The position numbers and the translations under genes were made by a program. Below are positions 23,464-35,370 of a stretch of 64,000 nt of DNA, one piece after another (position 1 is the stretch's first letter; each line of letters begins with the position of its first letter). Location of the stretch: positions 670,303-734,302 of the forward strand of contig JAZAYU010000061.1 of the NCBI GenBank assembly GCA_038501625.1, given 5' to 3'. The DNA comes from Corbicula japonica. Its lineage: Eukaryota; Mollusca; Bivalvia; Venerida; Cyrenidae. Under the pieces are notes generated by a model. The model was not told where the DNA came from and searched no databases. It worked only from the letters and a program-made list of their open reading frames with translations.

Positions 23464-24179
23464 TTCTTCAGTTTGATTATTGAAATAGAACATGTATTCT
23501 TATCAGCAAGAAACCAACACATACATGTATGTATTTGTGATGAAAATTAAAACGTATTTGAGGTGGCAATAGAGCTAAGATTCGTTTGTTAAATGATATA
23601 TCGGTAAATCATGTTTTTGTTTTCCATTTAGCAATAAAATAAGGATCAGTGTGTTCTGTTTTTACTTTGTTTTCCGGATGTGGCATTTCCTAATATACAA
23701 TATCACTATTATTTTATGATCCGTCATTCTGTTCACGAGAGACGCTTGAAAAGCAGTTAAAGATACAAATGTAGTAGTCTGAATCTGGGAATTAAGAATT
23801 AAAACCCGGATTTTTTAGTCAGTAATATCAACTATAAACATCAGTCGTTTACAAAATTGCCTGCAGGCTTGTACATAACAATGTTTGGAGATTGAACGAT
23901 TTCAAGATTTTGGGGGTATTTTTAAATGATAATGCCCATTCTGGGAACGGGCATGAACAATACGGCGACAGCGCCTAACCATGCAAATTCAAACACGCTA
24001 ATGACTGAGCTAGCCAGGGCAACCTCAAAAGTGGTAGATCGGCTTACCCTAGTAAACATGAACATCATTACATGACAAAGGTAACTGATTATTTACTTCT
24101 GTAAATAATACATACAATTGAGCATTTATGTACACATAATCTCAATTGGCATAAACACAAACAATTCTTATGAAAATAA
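23464..24179. other. Mostly featureless; tRNA-like relic near 23,940-24,050
   Basis: A minus-strand relic resembles the tRNA-like units at 47,005 and 51,475: it shares the ACGGCGACAGCGCCTA stretch and an ATCGGCTTACCCT tail. Nothing else is seen. Confidence 0.45.
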
Positions 24180-24720
24180 TTCTACATGTAACTGAAAACT
24201 ATCTTTTTTCTCACAACCAAGCCTTCGTTAATCCTTTACAACTGTGGCAGATTTGGGTTACTTGATTACTTCGACCAGGATTCGAACCTCGGACCTACGG
24301 CTTACCGTGCCGTCGCTCTACCAATTGAGCTACCGAGGCCGCTGATAACTAGTACACAACGTTACAAAAAATGGAGCTTTAAATCACAATCAAATTAAAG
24401 AACAACACTCTACTACTCAGAGTAATTGAGTGTTGGCGGATATGTGGGACTTCTGTCTTGGTCTAATATATTCCTGTTAACAGGCAAAAATATTTTTGTC
24501 ACATATAATTTATCAATCGTCAATTTGATAAATTGAAATGACAGCTTTTACTTAATTTCGGCTTGAAGGATGTTTGTTTGCTCAAATTGCTATTCATTGA
24601 ATGCGGGACAAAGAATTTTTGTCAGCAAATTCATTCCGGAGCTAACTGTTACTGGAATGTAGTAGAACAAGAAAAATATTTACCTGAAATATAATTACTT
24701 GAATAATCTTCTTGTTTATT
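24180..24720. repeat. Third, older relative of the duplicated segment
   Basis: Blocks such as CAAATTAAAGAACAACA, GTGGGACTTCTGTCT and the 24,540-24,670 stretch match 2,280-2,700 in copy A and 15,230-15,560 in copy B, in order, at lower similarity. A tRNA-like unit interrupts it at 24,271-24,339. Confidence 0.7.
24271..24339 (-). repeat. tRNA-like unit (SINE or tRNA pseudogene type)
   Basis: On the minus strand it reads a tRNA-like 5' half with an intact D arm (GCTC..GAGC), a 5-bp anticodon stem ACGGC/GCCGT, loop ACGGTAA, and a T arm with TTCGAAT. The base before the apparent GGT anticodon is C, not the U expected at position 33, and the 3' acceptor strand is lost. It is one of four related units in the window, so I call it a mobile tRNA-derived repeat and not a tRNA gene. 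Confidence 0.7.
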
Positions 24721-25019
24721 TAGGTTGCTAAATGAGATAATTGTACACAAAAAATGTTTTTAAGAAGAGTTTTATCCTTAATTTGGACACGGAAATGTAA
24801 TCTTTTGAACATTACCAATATTCTATTAGGAATAAAAGGAAGGCTCCTGAATCTGTAATTTCATTTCAATTGTTTCAGATAAACAATCTTTGTTTTATGG
24901 CAGATGACGATATAAATGAAGCATGATACATCTTCACACTTAAATAATTTAAATTAAAAAAGCGAATATCATCTTTTAACTTCACTTTACGGACATATGT
25001 GCTGTAAAAAATGAGTAAT

Positions 25020-25607
25020 ATATGCATATCAGGAATCGCCACACTCACAAAGCACAGCCCCACGCAGCGAAAAAGAAGAGAGGAAGAGAGAGAGAGAGCA
25101 TGTTTGTTATAAGTATGTCAATTCAAATAGGAAGCCACAAAACAATTAACGAAAAAGAGAACCTTTGGGTTACCGCCTTGGAACGGTCAGTGTTAAAACA
25201 AATTGCCACTGGGGGGTTTAAACCAGGTTCAGCGTGCACCAACCTCACACTTGCCCCAACAGGTTCTCGTATCACAAAACAAGTACAAGTTGTCTTGGTG
25301 AAATAACTCCAACCCACCCAACGGCTCAGCAATGTTGCATGCAAAAGCATACACATATAAAAAACATAAGAAGCTTATAGCATTGCAAAGCCAAAGGGCG
25401 GGTACTCAATGATCTTACCGAGACCAGAGCTCCTAAAGCAAAATCAGCAAGAACACGACGACAGGGATAAAAGAAACAAATCGAGCTTCTATGTTCTTTT
25501 AAGAAAAGATTTCCCCATAAACCTTCATAAACTCTTAAACCCCTGCCACCGTCGTGCAACCAAAGAGGTAAGCATAATGATCAACTGTAGATGGGTTAAT
25601 CACCGGG
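25020..25607 (-). mobile_element. Family B element, longest form with exon-like block
   Basis: Minus-strand order is a VDHYAY block (25,535-25,607, with VINPSTVDHYAYLFGC then a stop), ~200 bp of spacer including GCATGCAACATTGCTGAGCC, the GAGAACCTGTTGGGGCAAGT block, the CCGTTCCAAGGCGG block, a CT-rich run, and the end at ATGCATATATTACTC. It is the best full-length guide to the family. Confidence 0.8.
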
Positions 25608-25839
25608 CCTGCAGAGCGTTGTAAAATATCATGTTGGTAACAAAAAGTACAAACACATGCTAAGCATATGTTTTTGAAAGTGAGTAATTCGCATGCTGAA
25701 TATGCTATGACTTATTTGTTAATTTATCAGACTACTTTTATTTATTATTGTTTAATTTTATCTGTACGAATTATTCGAAGCACTTTGTCAATATGTTACA
25801 TAGTTTGCAGTGTTTTATTTCTAAATGCATTTGGCAGTG

Positions 25840-26070
25840 GCAGGAGGTTAAGAGTTTATGAAGGTTTATAGGGAAATGTAATGAAAGAACCAATAAGCTC
25901 GATGGTTTTCTTTTATCTCTCTCTCGTTTTGTGTTTGTTAATTTGATTGAATGAGCTCTGGTCTAAATAAGGTCATTGAATTCTCACCATTGTCTTTGAC
26001 AATGATATAAGCATCTTATTTTTTTTTAGTTTGTCTGCTTTGCATGCAACATTGTTGAAAAATATGTACT
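25840..26070 (+). mobile_element. Family B fragment (spacer part)
   Basis: Matches the spacer between the exon-like block and the core: GGTTAAGAGTTTATGAAGGT, GAGCTCTGGTCT, then TTTGCATGCAACATTGTTGA. The core is absent. Confidence 0.6.
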
Positions 26071-26224
26071 CGCTTAACTTCAATAGGATCCAGCAGCGAT
26101 GGAGAGAAAATATCATTTAAACCAACTTAACTGGAAAACAGATATTATCGGCATCACTTTGACATGTATTTTCAAATAATAAAGAGTTTGCGAGTGAAAC
26201 CGATCAAGAGAAAAAAGAATATGA

Positions 26225-26302
26225 CATAATTTGAGTCCCATCAACCTCAATCCTAATGTTGTTCATAATTTGAGTCCCATCAACCTCAATCCTAATGTTG
26301 TT
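26225..26302. repeat. Two perfect 39-bp tandem units
   Basis: Units start at 26,225 and 26,264 (CATAATTTGAGTCCCATCAA) and are identical. Because 39 is a multiple of three, a small minus-strand frame stays open, but there is no other sign of coding. Confidence 0.95.
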
Positions 26303-26605
26303 CATAATTTCTAATTGTTCGATTATTCCATTCGTGATCAACATTTTAACATTATTACTACATAAAAATAATAAAAACTGACAATATAAAATCAATACTA
26401 TCAAGCTGTAATCAAATCTGAAACGTCACAAAAAAGAAAAGTTTAACAACTATTGATTAAGCATATTCTTATCCTTGAAAATTGTACAGGTCAAGAAGGG
26501 CCCAAATAGTCATCATTAACTTACAGAATATGAGTTTGGAGAATGCTTTATCCTTTTATGCAGCTTCGCAGAAATCAATATCAATATGAAGCATGACCTT
26601 TATAA

Positions 26606-26832
26606 ATATGCATATCGGGAATGGCCACATCCAGCAGACACAGCCTCCCCAAACAGGCAAAACTTAGAAAGGAGAAAAGAGCCTGGTATTGCGATAATCA
26701 GTTTCAATATGAACAATTAACGAAATTAAGAACCCGAGGGGTTGCCGCATTGGAACGGTCAGTGGCAAAACAAATTTCCACTGCGGGTTTAAACCAGGTT
26801 CTAGGGTGCACCAACCTCACTTGCCCCAACAA
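26606..26832 (-). mobile_element. Family B element, core
   Basis: Runs in reverse from ATATGCATATCGGGAATGGC through GAACCCGAGGGGTTGCCGCA to CACCAACCTCACTTGCCCCA. A 116-codon plus-strand frame across it arises from the repeat plus adjoining sequence. Confidence 0.82.
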
Positions 26833-26837
26833 TGATT

Positions 26838-28010
26838 TGTTTTTTTTTTCAATTAATGGAAAAGCTACATTTTCAAATAGATATTTTAAAAAATTAAATC
26901 GTTCGTTGATTTTTATTAATTATAGAGAACGTCCTTATGAATGTCGGCCTGTATGTGTCATTTTGAAATAATATTTTAAATTAATCGGATCCGCGTGTTA
27001 TACAATGTTTTAATAAATTTTTGTACTTTTTACCTTTGCTATTTTACTAAAAATTCACTACTACACAAAATGAGTCATATTACGACAAGTAATAAATACC
27101 AGAATTTTACCAGACCGTGGCAGACTGTTTTATCACCTCAAGAGGTTGAACTAATTATGCAATCGTTAAAGTACGAATTCTTGAAATAAAAAATCTAGGT
27201 TTTGTTACTTTATGCATGTTGAATAATAACGGCAATATAAGATCTGACATGAGCTGTAAAATTACACAAATGTAAATGAAGTTTTCAGGAAGATTGTTAT
27301 AATACCGTTCCTCGACGTGTTAGGTATTTTTTGAAGAAATGTCTACGAGAGTCAGATTTTAATCACACACAAAATAACGATTTAGTTAAGTCTCAATAGG
27401 GTCAAAGAATTGCAGGGGGTTATCTTAGAAACAAGACTAAAATATGGATCAAAAATAATAAAAATGTTGATCTAAACTATACAGAAATGTGTAGGGCATG
27501 TAGACCAATATAATTAAGAGTAAACAGGGACTTTGTTTTGATAACGAGCGTAAATTAGAAAATATGAAATGTCTGAATTAAATTGTTAATAAGGGTTGGA
27601 ATAAGATACATGTAACATTACAATGAAAATAAATAGTGTTTTATCATTAACCTCGAATTCTCCGAACAAACAGAACATGCTCAAAAACATGATTGCATAT
27701 ATTAAGAGCAGTTTCTAAAATTGCTGGGAAATAACATTTCATTCTTTGGATTAAGATTTCAGACTCTAGACGTCTTACAAATTACAGAATTTAGGAAGAC
27801 ACAACGACTTGAACAACAAGGAGACTTTAAAAAAAATGCTTGCTTACTGATTTACATGAAGAATATTCGTTCCCCATTAATTAGAAGATATAGCTACAGA
27901 GTCGATTATCCTGTGTTAAAGATGTCGTTCAAATGTTTAAATTACAATAATTTGTTTAATTTGCATAACGTAGCATATGCTATATCAGATTATCGGCTTA
28001 TTATTATCAA
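26838..28010 (+). pseudogene. Decayed protein-coding patch, origin unknown
   Basis: Several plus-strand frames follow one another with coding-like, Lys/Asn-rich composition, broken by stops and frameshifts. They lie at about 26,838-26,970, 26,995-27,189, 27,187-27,285, 27,301-27,510 (with RIAGGYLRNKTKIWIKN) and 27,721-28,010 (with RSPLIRRYSYRVDYPVLKM). They are not part of family A, B or C. The look is that of an old inserted coding sequence, for example of viral or large-transposon origin, but I cannot name a family. A C-x2-C near 27,492 is the only metal-binding-like hint. Confidence 0.35.
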
Positions 28011-29285
28011 CCGACGAAGTCGGGAGAACACTGTTTTCACGTTGGCTGTCGGACCGTCCGTTTGTCTTTCCGTCCGTCGATCGACAAACCCAATAACCGT
28101 CTTACACGTCTAATGGATCCAAAAAAGATCATATATTACTATTTTGAGATTCGTACCGAATCAAACAAGAAGTTTTAGAGTTATCATCCTCATCTTTTTT
28201 ATACTGAAAAAAACAACACAACAACAAACAACAAGTAATCGAGTTAATATATTTTCGAAACTCGAACATGATTTAATTCTGCTCCTGTCTTTTGACAGTA
28301 ATAGTAATACGGATAAGCCATTCATTTTCTATTGTTCTAAGAATAAATAAATCACCCAAACGGTGTAGAATAAGATACGCATATTAAAATGAACAAGAAC
28401 ATAAACCTCTCTTCACAAATAACAAAATAACATAAATTGCTGGCTCAAAATATTGCAGTTTCTTGTCGGGAAGATGTACATTTAACTAGGTTGCTCGTTA
28501 TTGTTTAGTGTTAAGTACCGCCCTTGAAAGTCAGTATAATTCTCTTTAGTTGTTTCTGATGATTTAGTTAAGGAGAATGACGATAGTCCTTTGGGATTAA
28601 TTGTCTTGTTTTCTTTAAAAATGGGCAGTATCTAGCCGAAGAAAAACATCATTAGGCGTTTTTATATGCAAGGCCATAACCACGATAACAGATCGGCTTC
28701 ATTTATCAATCAATTTGTGATTTATATAATTCCGGGGGTACGTTTGGAGAATACATTTTCTTTTTTCCCTCAACTTATTTTGACCTACATTCATTCCTGA
28801 TTTAGACTGATACAAATTATATAGAATTTCTAATTGTTCTTCCAAATTTAGACAGCAGACAATGTTAACGCTACAAAATTAAAGCAAATAATTCATTTAG
28901 CATATACTAAACTTCACAATGCATTTACTGTTATTTTGTAAATGACCAAAGGCAAGATGTTGCCGATTTGCCAATGAAGGTGAATAAACTAAAATTACGT
29001 TCTGTTTATATTTAAAGAAAGTTTTGAAAGCGTATTTAAAATAAAAACAATATGCTTAAAGATGCTAAAGATATGGTTATGCATCAAGATTAGAACCTGA
29101 ACAGTACGTGTATTAAGCTGCCGAAAATTTGGAGTTCTTCGCGGTACGAAGTAAAGCGAAGAACTTATGTCTTAAAGTTCTGGTGCATAAAATCGCGGAA
29201 GGATTTGTGCGAATTACTCGTGTGGTTAGTCACGTGGTAATACGCGGAAGATAAAACCCGCGTGTTGGTATTGAAATTCAGTTTA
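28011..29285. other. No gene; short dispersed-repeat-like stretch at the start
   Basis: About 28,030-28,110 contains CCGTCCGTTTGTCTTTCCGT within a locally GC-richer block, a type common as a dispersed repeat in invertebrates. The remainder is AT-rich without recognisable features. Confidence 0.45.
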
Positions 29286-29515
29286 GGAGCGGATCATAAG
29301 CTCAGTGGTTAGAGCATCTGCCTCTGAGTCCAGGGATCGCTGGTTCGATCCCCCGCTACTCCAAATAAAATTAATAAAATTCTTTCGGAAGAGACGTTAA
29401 ACCGAGGTCCAGTGTAGTGGTGCTATACACCGGGCACTTTAAAGAACCAGGGACGATTCTGGAATTGGATTGTCCTCTGTATCTTGCGCTATCCTCCAAA
29501 ACCTAATAGACATGT
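29286..29515 (+). mobile_element. tRNA-derived SINE with a conserved central domain
   Basis: A tRNA-like head (29,286-29,363: D arm GCTCAGTGGTTAGAGC, T arm with GGTTCGATCCCCC, ending CTCCA) is followed by an AT spacer and then CTTTCGGAAGAGACGTTAAA and GGCACTTTAAAGAACCAGGG. The central motif resembles the widely shared metazoan SINE domain described as Nin/Meta-SINE; that name is from memory of the motif. The tRNA head has acceptor mismatches, so this is a SINE and not a functional tRNA gene. Confidence 0.75.
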
Positions 29516-29608
29516 GTGGTCGGAGATCGGATGTGAAGATGGACATCGGAAAGCGGAGTAAAGTTAGGGATTTTCTCAAAGTGTTTACAGCATATTTATG
29601 GGAATTAT

Positions 29609-30068
29609 TTAAACTGAGGCAACATAAAAGTATGACTCATTGTTGACGAAAGGTACATTTGTAATTGGGATAAAATAAAATTTCAGTAGGTGTGATAGAT
29701 GGAACAAGACACGAACTTTACAGGTCAAGAGAAGCCCAATTGCGGTTTTTTTTCTGGGCATAGAACTGCTATTGCATTCACAGAAATTGCCATACACAAC
29801 AGTGGACAGATTTGAAAGTGGATTTCTTAGTTACCAGAATGATGCCAAGAAACTGTGGTTTGCCGTTGATAAAATTTGACACCATTTTTTTCAGCTTCGC
29901 AATGCGTCGTGCATATCGTTTAAACCATTTAGTCAATATAGTATTCAATTTGAGCAAATCGAATTCTATATCAACTTCATGGTTTAAACGATAATTATTT
30001 TTAATGTATCTGTACTGTAAGGAGTAATCCAAGACACCGCCTTTCACAGATTGTGAGATTTGTTGCAA
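29609..30068 (-). pseudogene. Decayed coding patch on the minus strand
   Basis: A 96-codon frame (29,778-30,068; basic, with RYARRIAKLKKMVSNF) and a 62-codon frame (29,609-29,797) overlap in different phases and have similar composition, as if one frame had been shifted near 29,790. The section also forms an imperfect inverted repeat around GTTTAAACCAT/ATGGTTTAAAC (29,919-29,990). No family recognised. Confidence 0.25.
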
Positions 30069-31724
30069 AACGTGTATGCAGAAGAAAAGATATTGTGTTG
30101 ATTTTATGAAATGTACACTTAAATCTTGATCTTAAAAAAGAAGCCGAATGTATAAATAACAGTCAATAAATATCACCGTACAAACTAATGTGTCAGACAA
30201 TAATGAAAACAATATCTTTCTACACATTGGAACAGGCAAAATAAAACAATAATAAAGAAATATATATTCCATTATTATGTTTTTACTAAAAGAAATAAAA
30301 ATTGAACTTTAATATCACACGGAAAAGGTGAACGCGTAAAGATAAATTTAAAGCAAGCTCGTCCATGGACATTAATATCCGTTCGGGCAACGTGAATAAA
30401 TAAGGCTCCCCAAAGCCGGCATTGGTTAAATGCCGAAATCCCGAAATCATATGCTTTTTACATGTTTTAAACCCGGAACCTAAATCTTCGTAAAATTAAG
30501 AAAATGACAGTTGAAAAGCCTAAGTTTTAATGATGCATACACGTATTTATTCGGTAGTATGTGAAGTTAGTTAAGAATTTTAATCATGATTAGCCATCCT
30601 ATTAAATAATGGTAAAAAACCGCAATTTGACGTAAAACGGTCTTCGACATAGCAGCTATGCGTAAAATTAACCATATTTTAAAAGTTTTCCTATTGAAAT
30701 AAACAAAATTTTCAGTAGAAACTTACTGCATATGTTAAAATATACTAAAGGACACCAAAATAATTTCGTTTTATGTTACTTTATCAGTTTTCTCATATAA
30801 GAATCAGGATAGCGGCGTTACCATTGGCCGTAAAGGTTGATAAAGAATGAGAAAATTTTTACATTTAAGTCCCAGCATTAGATAATTTTCATGACTAGTT
30901 ACAATATATTGCTAAACCAAATAAAATGATTTAAACGTCTTTGCTAATTTTAACATTTGCCGTTGTAAACAACGTTTTTCTCGATACGCTCTATACATCG
31001 CCATTATCGGCAACCCCCCTGACCGAAGTACGATCGGTACCGGAAAACGGGATGAAGAGGTAATTTCGAAATTGAGAATTGTTACGTTATAATTCCGAAA
31101 ATTAACGTACTATTATGTTCTGGGTGAAACCCATCTATAATTCGGTCTCTTGATCAAAAAATGTTATGGAAAATTTCGTTAATTATCATTAATCTAATTA
31201 TTATAACATTAATTAATTTTTATGTCATTTCAAAAATCTATTTTAAGTAATTGCAAGGTAGATTTATGTTTTTTCTGGAAGATAATGGAAAATACTGATC
31301 GACGATTCCTTGTTCTTCTAAAGGACCAACAAGCAATGACTTTTCAATAAAAAAGAAATAAAACTCAACGGATTTTCTAAGACACATCTTGCCGGCTCTT
31401 GAAACGAAATTGTTTACACGTTTAAATACATTTCAATCGTCCTTCCTTAAATCAGGGTCGGCCTTAGAGAAGTCAACATTTATTCCACTTTTAAATACGT
31501 CACGGTCGTGGAAAGGATATCACAAAAGAGCCATTACAGTAATAAACAGATTTACACTTTGAGAAAACCCCCAATATTACTTCGTTGTCCACTGTCCACA
31601 TTCATACTCCGATTTAGGTCACACAAGTCTATTAATATGACTAACACTCTTCTGGAGGCGTCGCTCATATGGGCTTCCGGAAGCGACGATAAATAAAACT
31701 AAAGAAAGAAAAATATGAAATAGA
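30069..31724. other. No feature recognised
   Basis: AT-rich single-copy-looking DNA. A weak GC-richer patch lies at 30,990-31,060. Short open frames at 31,508-31,816 overlap on both strands and look like chance. Confidence 0.6.
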
Positions 31725-31835
31725 TGAAAAGGGGACTTTGAAAGCCACCAAACACGACAAATATGAAAATACTGCAGGCTCAGTTTGATGTAATGGGAAT
31801 GCGTATTACTGCCCACCCCGCCTAGCCCCGGGTTG
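31725..31835 (+). mobile_element. Family A element, short form with internal deletion
   Basis: GAAAAGGGGACTTTGAAAGC to GCCTAGCCCCGGGTTGA. The segment between the two hairpins, including half of the first stem, is deleted. Confidence 0.78.
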
Positions 31836-33289
31836 AAATTTAGTTCTACGGCTCGACTTCGTACTGTTAACTTTAAAATTATAGCTATTCAAATTGATAA
31901 GGATATAACATTTAATTTATTTAATAGAATGTTTTAGCTAGTTACTTCATATTGATGAAGTGTAATCAATGTGCACAACTTGGACAGAATTCGTAGTTCC
32001 AATAGTCTGAGGAATGGTCTGAGAATTTCTGTTCTGAAAAGAACGAAAAGATATAGTATTTCGTGCGTTCGCTACGGATACACGGTTCCTCCTAAAAGGA
32101 GGGGGTTTTACGTGGGCGGCCAGCATTCCTATGACGGATATACGTGCACTTTCACTGAAAATGTTTAATATGCAGCATAGTAAAGTTAGCTGTGCATATT
32201 GGGGTTTAAAAACAAGTGCTCGTGGTTGTGCAACTTGGTTATGCTGATTATGTATACATTGTAAAATATTTTCGAGGACGTAAGTGAGTCTCGCAAAATC
32301 ATGAAATAAGAATTTAGAAATGTATAATTTCAGTACATAGTAAAGTACAATATGTGTTAAATATGCTAAGAACTCTGTCCTCCAATAAAATCGAAAGTCT
32401 TGCCCACTGCAATACAGTGTTTGTATTTTGTGAGTAGGTTCGTTAAGACGAGACTTTGCTGATTGTGCGACGAACATTAAGTTTGCGAAGTAAAGTCATT
32501 TCGTTATTCATTTTAAGGTATCACGAACATTGCAAATGGCGAAAACTTGCTTTTTTTGGTGGGGGAGGGGGGGGGGGGGGGGTGAATACTCATTGCTACC
32601 TAGATTTTAGTGAAGATATGTATTAATTTGCAATGTTTGCGACCTCTTAAAGTTTGCGGTCACATTAAAAATAAAATACTTCGCAAAGGAATTGATTGTT
32701 ATGATTATTTAGTGCATAGTATAACAAATTAATTCATATGCACTGACTAGGCTTATTATCGCTTATAGGTACAGAAAACGCCTTGTAAGCATCAGCCAAG
32801 GTCCCGGTCAGTCTTTGCAAAATTTATAGTCTTCCTTACGTTTTGTACAAATATAAAGACCTGATGTTTGAATTAATTAATTCTGATGACTGAATTGAAA
32901 TATTCTGGGGGTCATTTCTATATATTCCGTGGAAATATACACTACTCAATTATGCTGAATGCTCGTTTCCTAAATGTTTATTTTCAAAGTCATTTGAATG
33001 TTTGATTCATACAAAAAAGTCACGACGAATAAAGGCTTATAAGTGTCATAATTATTTAATACTTAATTAATGTGATGTGATTTGATTGAAAAATAATACG
33101 ATTTATCTCATTGGTCCAATAAAATAGAATCCTTAGTTCATACCCATTGTATCCTCTATCAGTTTCAATAATTTTCCTTACATTTCTATCATTAAGTTTG
33201 ATTTAATTTCAAAGCAAATCTTGTGGTATGCCATTCCATTTCACTGCAAAAACTTTCTAACCTAGCTTCGCTATGTTCTGCTGAAGACA
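31836..33289. other. Unassigned region with a 176-codon minus-strand frame
   Basis: A minus-strand frame spans 31,947-32,477, the longest outside tandem repeats, but the plus strand is open over much of the same ground and the product shows no motif I know. The short word TTTGCGA and variants recur between 32,440 and 32,690. A G-run (about 32,562-32,582) follows. I do not call a gene. Confidence 0.3.
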
Positions 33290-33505
33290 CTAACCACTTG
33301 TCTCTGGTTTAAACCCACAGTGACAAATTGTTTTGCCACTGACCGTTCCAAGGCGGTAACCCCAAGGGTTCTCTTTTTCTTTAATTGTTTGTGGTGTCTT
33401 ATTTTCTTATAAACGCATGCTCTCTTTTCTTCTCCACTTTTTCGCTGCCTGAGGAGGTTGTGTTTTCTGAGTGTTGCGATTCCTGACATGTATATTTAAC
33501 TTGGC
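33290..33505 (+). mobile_element. Family B element, core
   Basis: Runs from TTTAAACCCACAGTGACAAA through CCGTTCCAAGGCGGTAACCC to GATTCCTGACATGTATATTT. Confidence 0.8.
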
Positions 33506-34096
33506 ATTTCTCTTTTTTATCTATAACGCGTTCAAGTGGGGAATAAGGAGTTCTTTTCATTGTAGGCACACCACCTGCAATTGTTGAGCAGTCGAACAGT
33601 TTGGGAAGCTCCATTTCTCTGTAATACGCGTGTAACATTATTTCCAGTAATTTTAATTACATAGACAAACAATTAGGACAAGTAGTTTAACATTTTTTAC
33701 CAAATAAACATTCGGAGAACCCAAATTTATACTTTTAGTCTAATTTGTATTAGATATTGCTGTCAATTATCAATAAATAGACACAATTCAAACGTGTATG
33801 TTATTTATCATGTTCTTTGGTAAGTTCTAACTATATCGTAAGAGGGTACAGTTAAGTGATTAATTTAGAAGTGGTCAACGTTCAACATTTACAAAAAATG
33901 ATTTATTGCTTGAGAAAACATGATTGTGACTCTTGCTATAAATCATGTTAGATGTCAAATCGTGATGTAGAACAATCTGTATTCATTTGTTTCTACTAAA
34001 CCTTAACTGACCCGCGTTGACCTAAGATGAGCTCCAGATTTGGTTATTGCGTAAAGATATTATGATTAATCGAACAAACAATTATTAATCATAATT
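33506..34096. other. No feature recognised
   Basis: AT-rich sequence with no open frame, tandem repeat or inverted repeat noticed. Confidence 0.6.
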
Positions 34097-34349
34097 GAGG
34101 CACGCCACGAGAAAAAGGTACCTTTGGTCATTTTTTTGTGTCATTTTTGTTGTTACTTTATTTAGAAAGAACTTTCAAATTTCTATTATTTTCTAACAAC
34201 AAAACAGTGATTTTGTTACACATTTTGACAATAAAATGGTATTTTTACCGCGAATTGCATAAAAATAAATGTCGTCTGCTAAACTTTATGACGTCGTTTC
34301 AAGGATTGAGATCAACTGCCCGAAGATACCTTTTCCCGTGGCGTGCCTC
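34097..34349. mobile_element. Family C MITE with AATT target duplication
   Basis: Ends GAGGCACGCCACGAGAAAAA and TTTTCCCGTGGCGTGCCTC form the TIRs; AATT flanks both sides. It shares internal ACTTTATGACGTCGTTTCAA with the other copies. Confidence 0.85.
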
Positions 34350-34701
34350 AATTTATTCCGCCTTGTTTTGTCAAAGGCGATTCTCAGAGTTACTGAAGAG
34401 AGGTTTCGAATATAACCTTTATTTATTCGTAAGTTAAATTATTATATTATTGGGACTTTTATTTGTACACCATAGATGTTCAAGTATAACTTAAATAATG
34501 TTATAAAGGTGTTGTTTAATTAAAACTAATTACTTCCCTTTCGAAATTGTTTCGCCACTGGAGGTAAATGACACAAATTAATCGATAGATTTAGTAGGTG
34601 TAATGAAAATGTTTATTTATGTTATGTTTTCCAGTGAATTTCAGACCTATTTTCTATTGCTTCATCAGTGTTATGATTGAAAGTTGGGCGGGTATTTTAA
34701 G

Positions 34702-34727
34702 GGGGGGGGGGGGGGGGGGGGGGGGGG
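34702..34727 (+). repeat. Poly(G) run of about 26
   Basis: An uninterrupted G run in an AT-rich context, 33 bp upstream of a palindrome. It can form G-quadruplex structure and is a likely site of length error in assembly. Confidence 0.9.
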
Positions 34728-34759
34728 CTCCACAGGGAATAAGAAACTCTCAGTTTCCA

Positions 34760-34870
34760 GTTTGTTTCAGTAAAATATCGATTTTATTTCACTTATGAAC
34801 ACAAGAAACTGGAATTTTAAGTTTCTGGAGTTCACACGTAAAATAAAATCGATATTTCACGGAAACAAAC
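34760..34870. repeat. Palindrome, 51-bp arms
   Basis: Arms 34,760-34,810 and 34,820-34,870 are inverted copies with few mismatches around a 9-bp loop; landmark ATATCGATTTTATTT and its complement. Confidence 0.9.
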
Positions 34871-35370
34871 AAATATCCTCTATATTATAGTTTAACTATA
34901 GCCTAACGGATTAAAATAATTTTCCAACACGTGCTTTTTACAACTCTTAAAAATACCTTTCGTTAGCATGTTTCTGTAATGAAGTTATTGACTTGACTTT
35001 AATTATAGACTTGTTTGCCGACCAATCGACTTTATTGAAAGATAGCACTGACCGGCTACGACGCTAAACCATCCATCCACACAAAGTTTAATGCTTTTGT
35101 CAATTCATCAAACATAATCTTTTTTTTCTTTCTTCGAAATGGAATGCATTGATAGAATTATACGAATGAACAAGGTATTTACATTTGTTGATTCTGATCA
35201 TTTATCACATGCTTTCGTTTTAAAATGTTCACATCTAATTCAGGGTATTTTAAGACCTCCGATAACATGTGTGCACATTTACATAAATCAAACATTTAAA
35301 AAGGTTAAACTGTAAATGGTACTAACACAGAAATCTTGAAACAGTTAAAAGGAAACCATTGGCGATGAAT
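34871..35370. other. No feature recognised
   Basis: AT-rich sequence between a palindrome and a family A element; nothing distinctive. Confidence 0.6.

Noticed and set aside
25022..25559. Overlapping 70-94-codon frames at 25.0-25.6 kb as genes
   Set aside because: They are translations of the family B element on both strands.
31947..32477. 176-codon minus-strand frame as a protein gene
   Set aside because: No motif, no splice or start context, overlapping plus-strand frame, and no paralogue; chance cannot be excluded.
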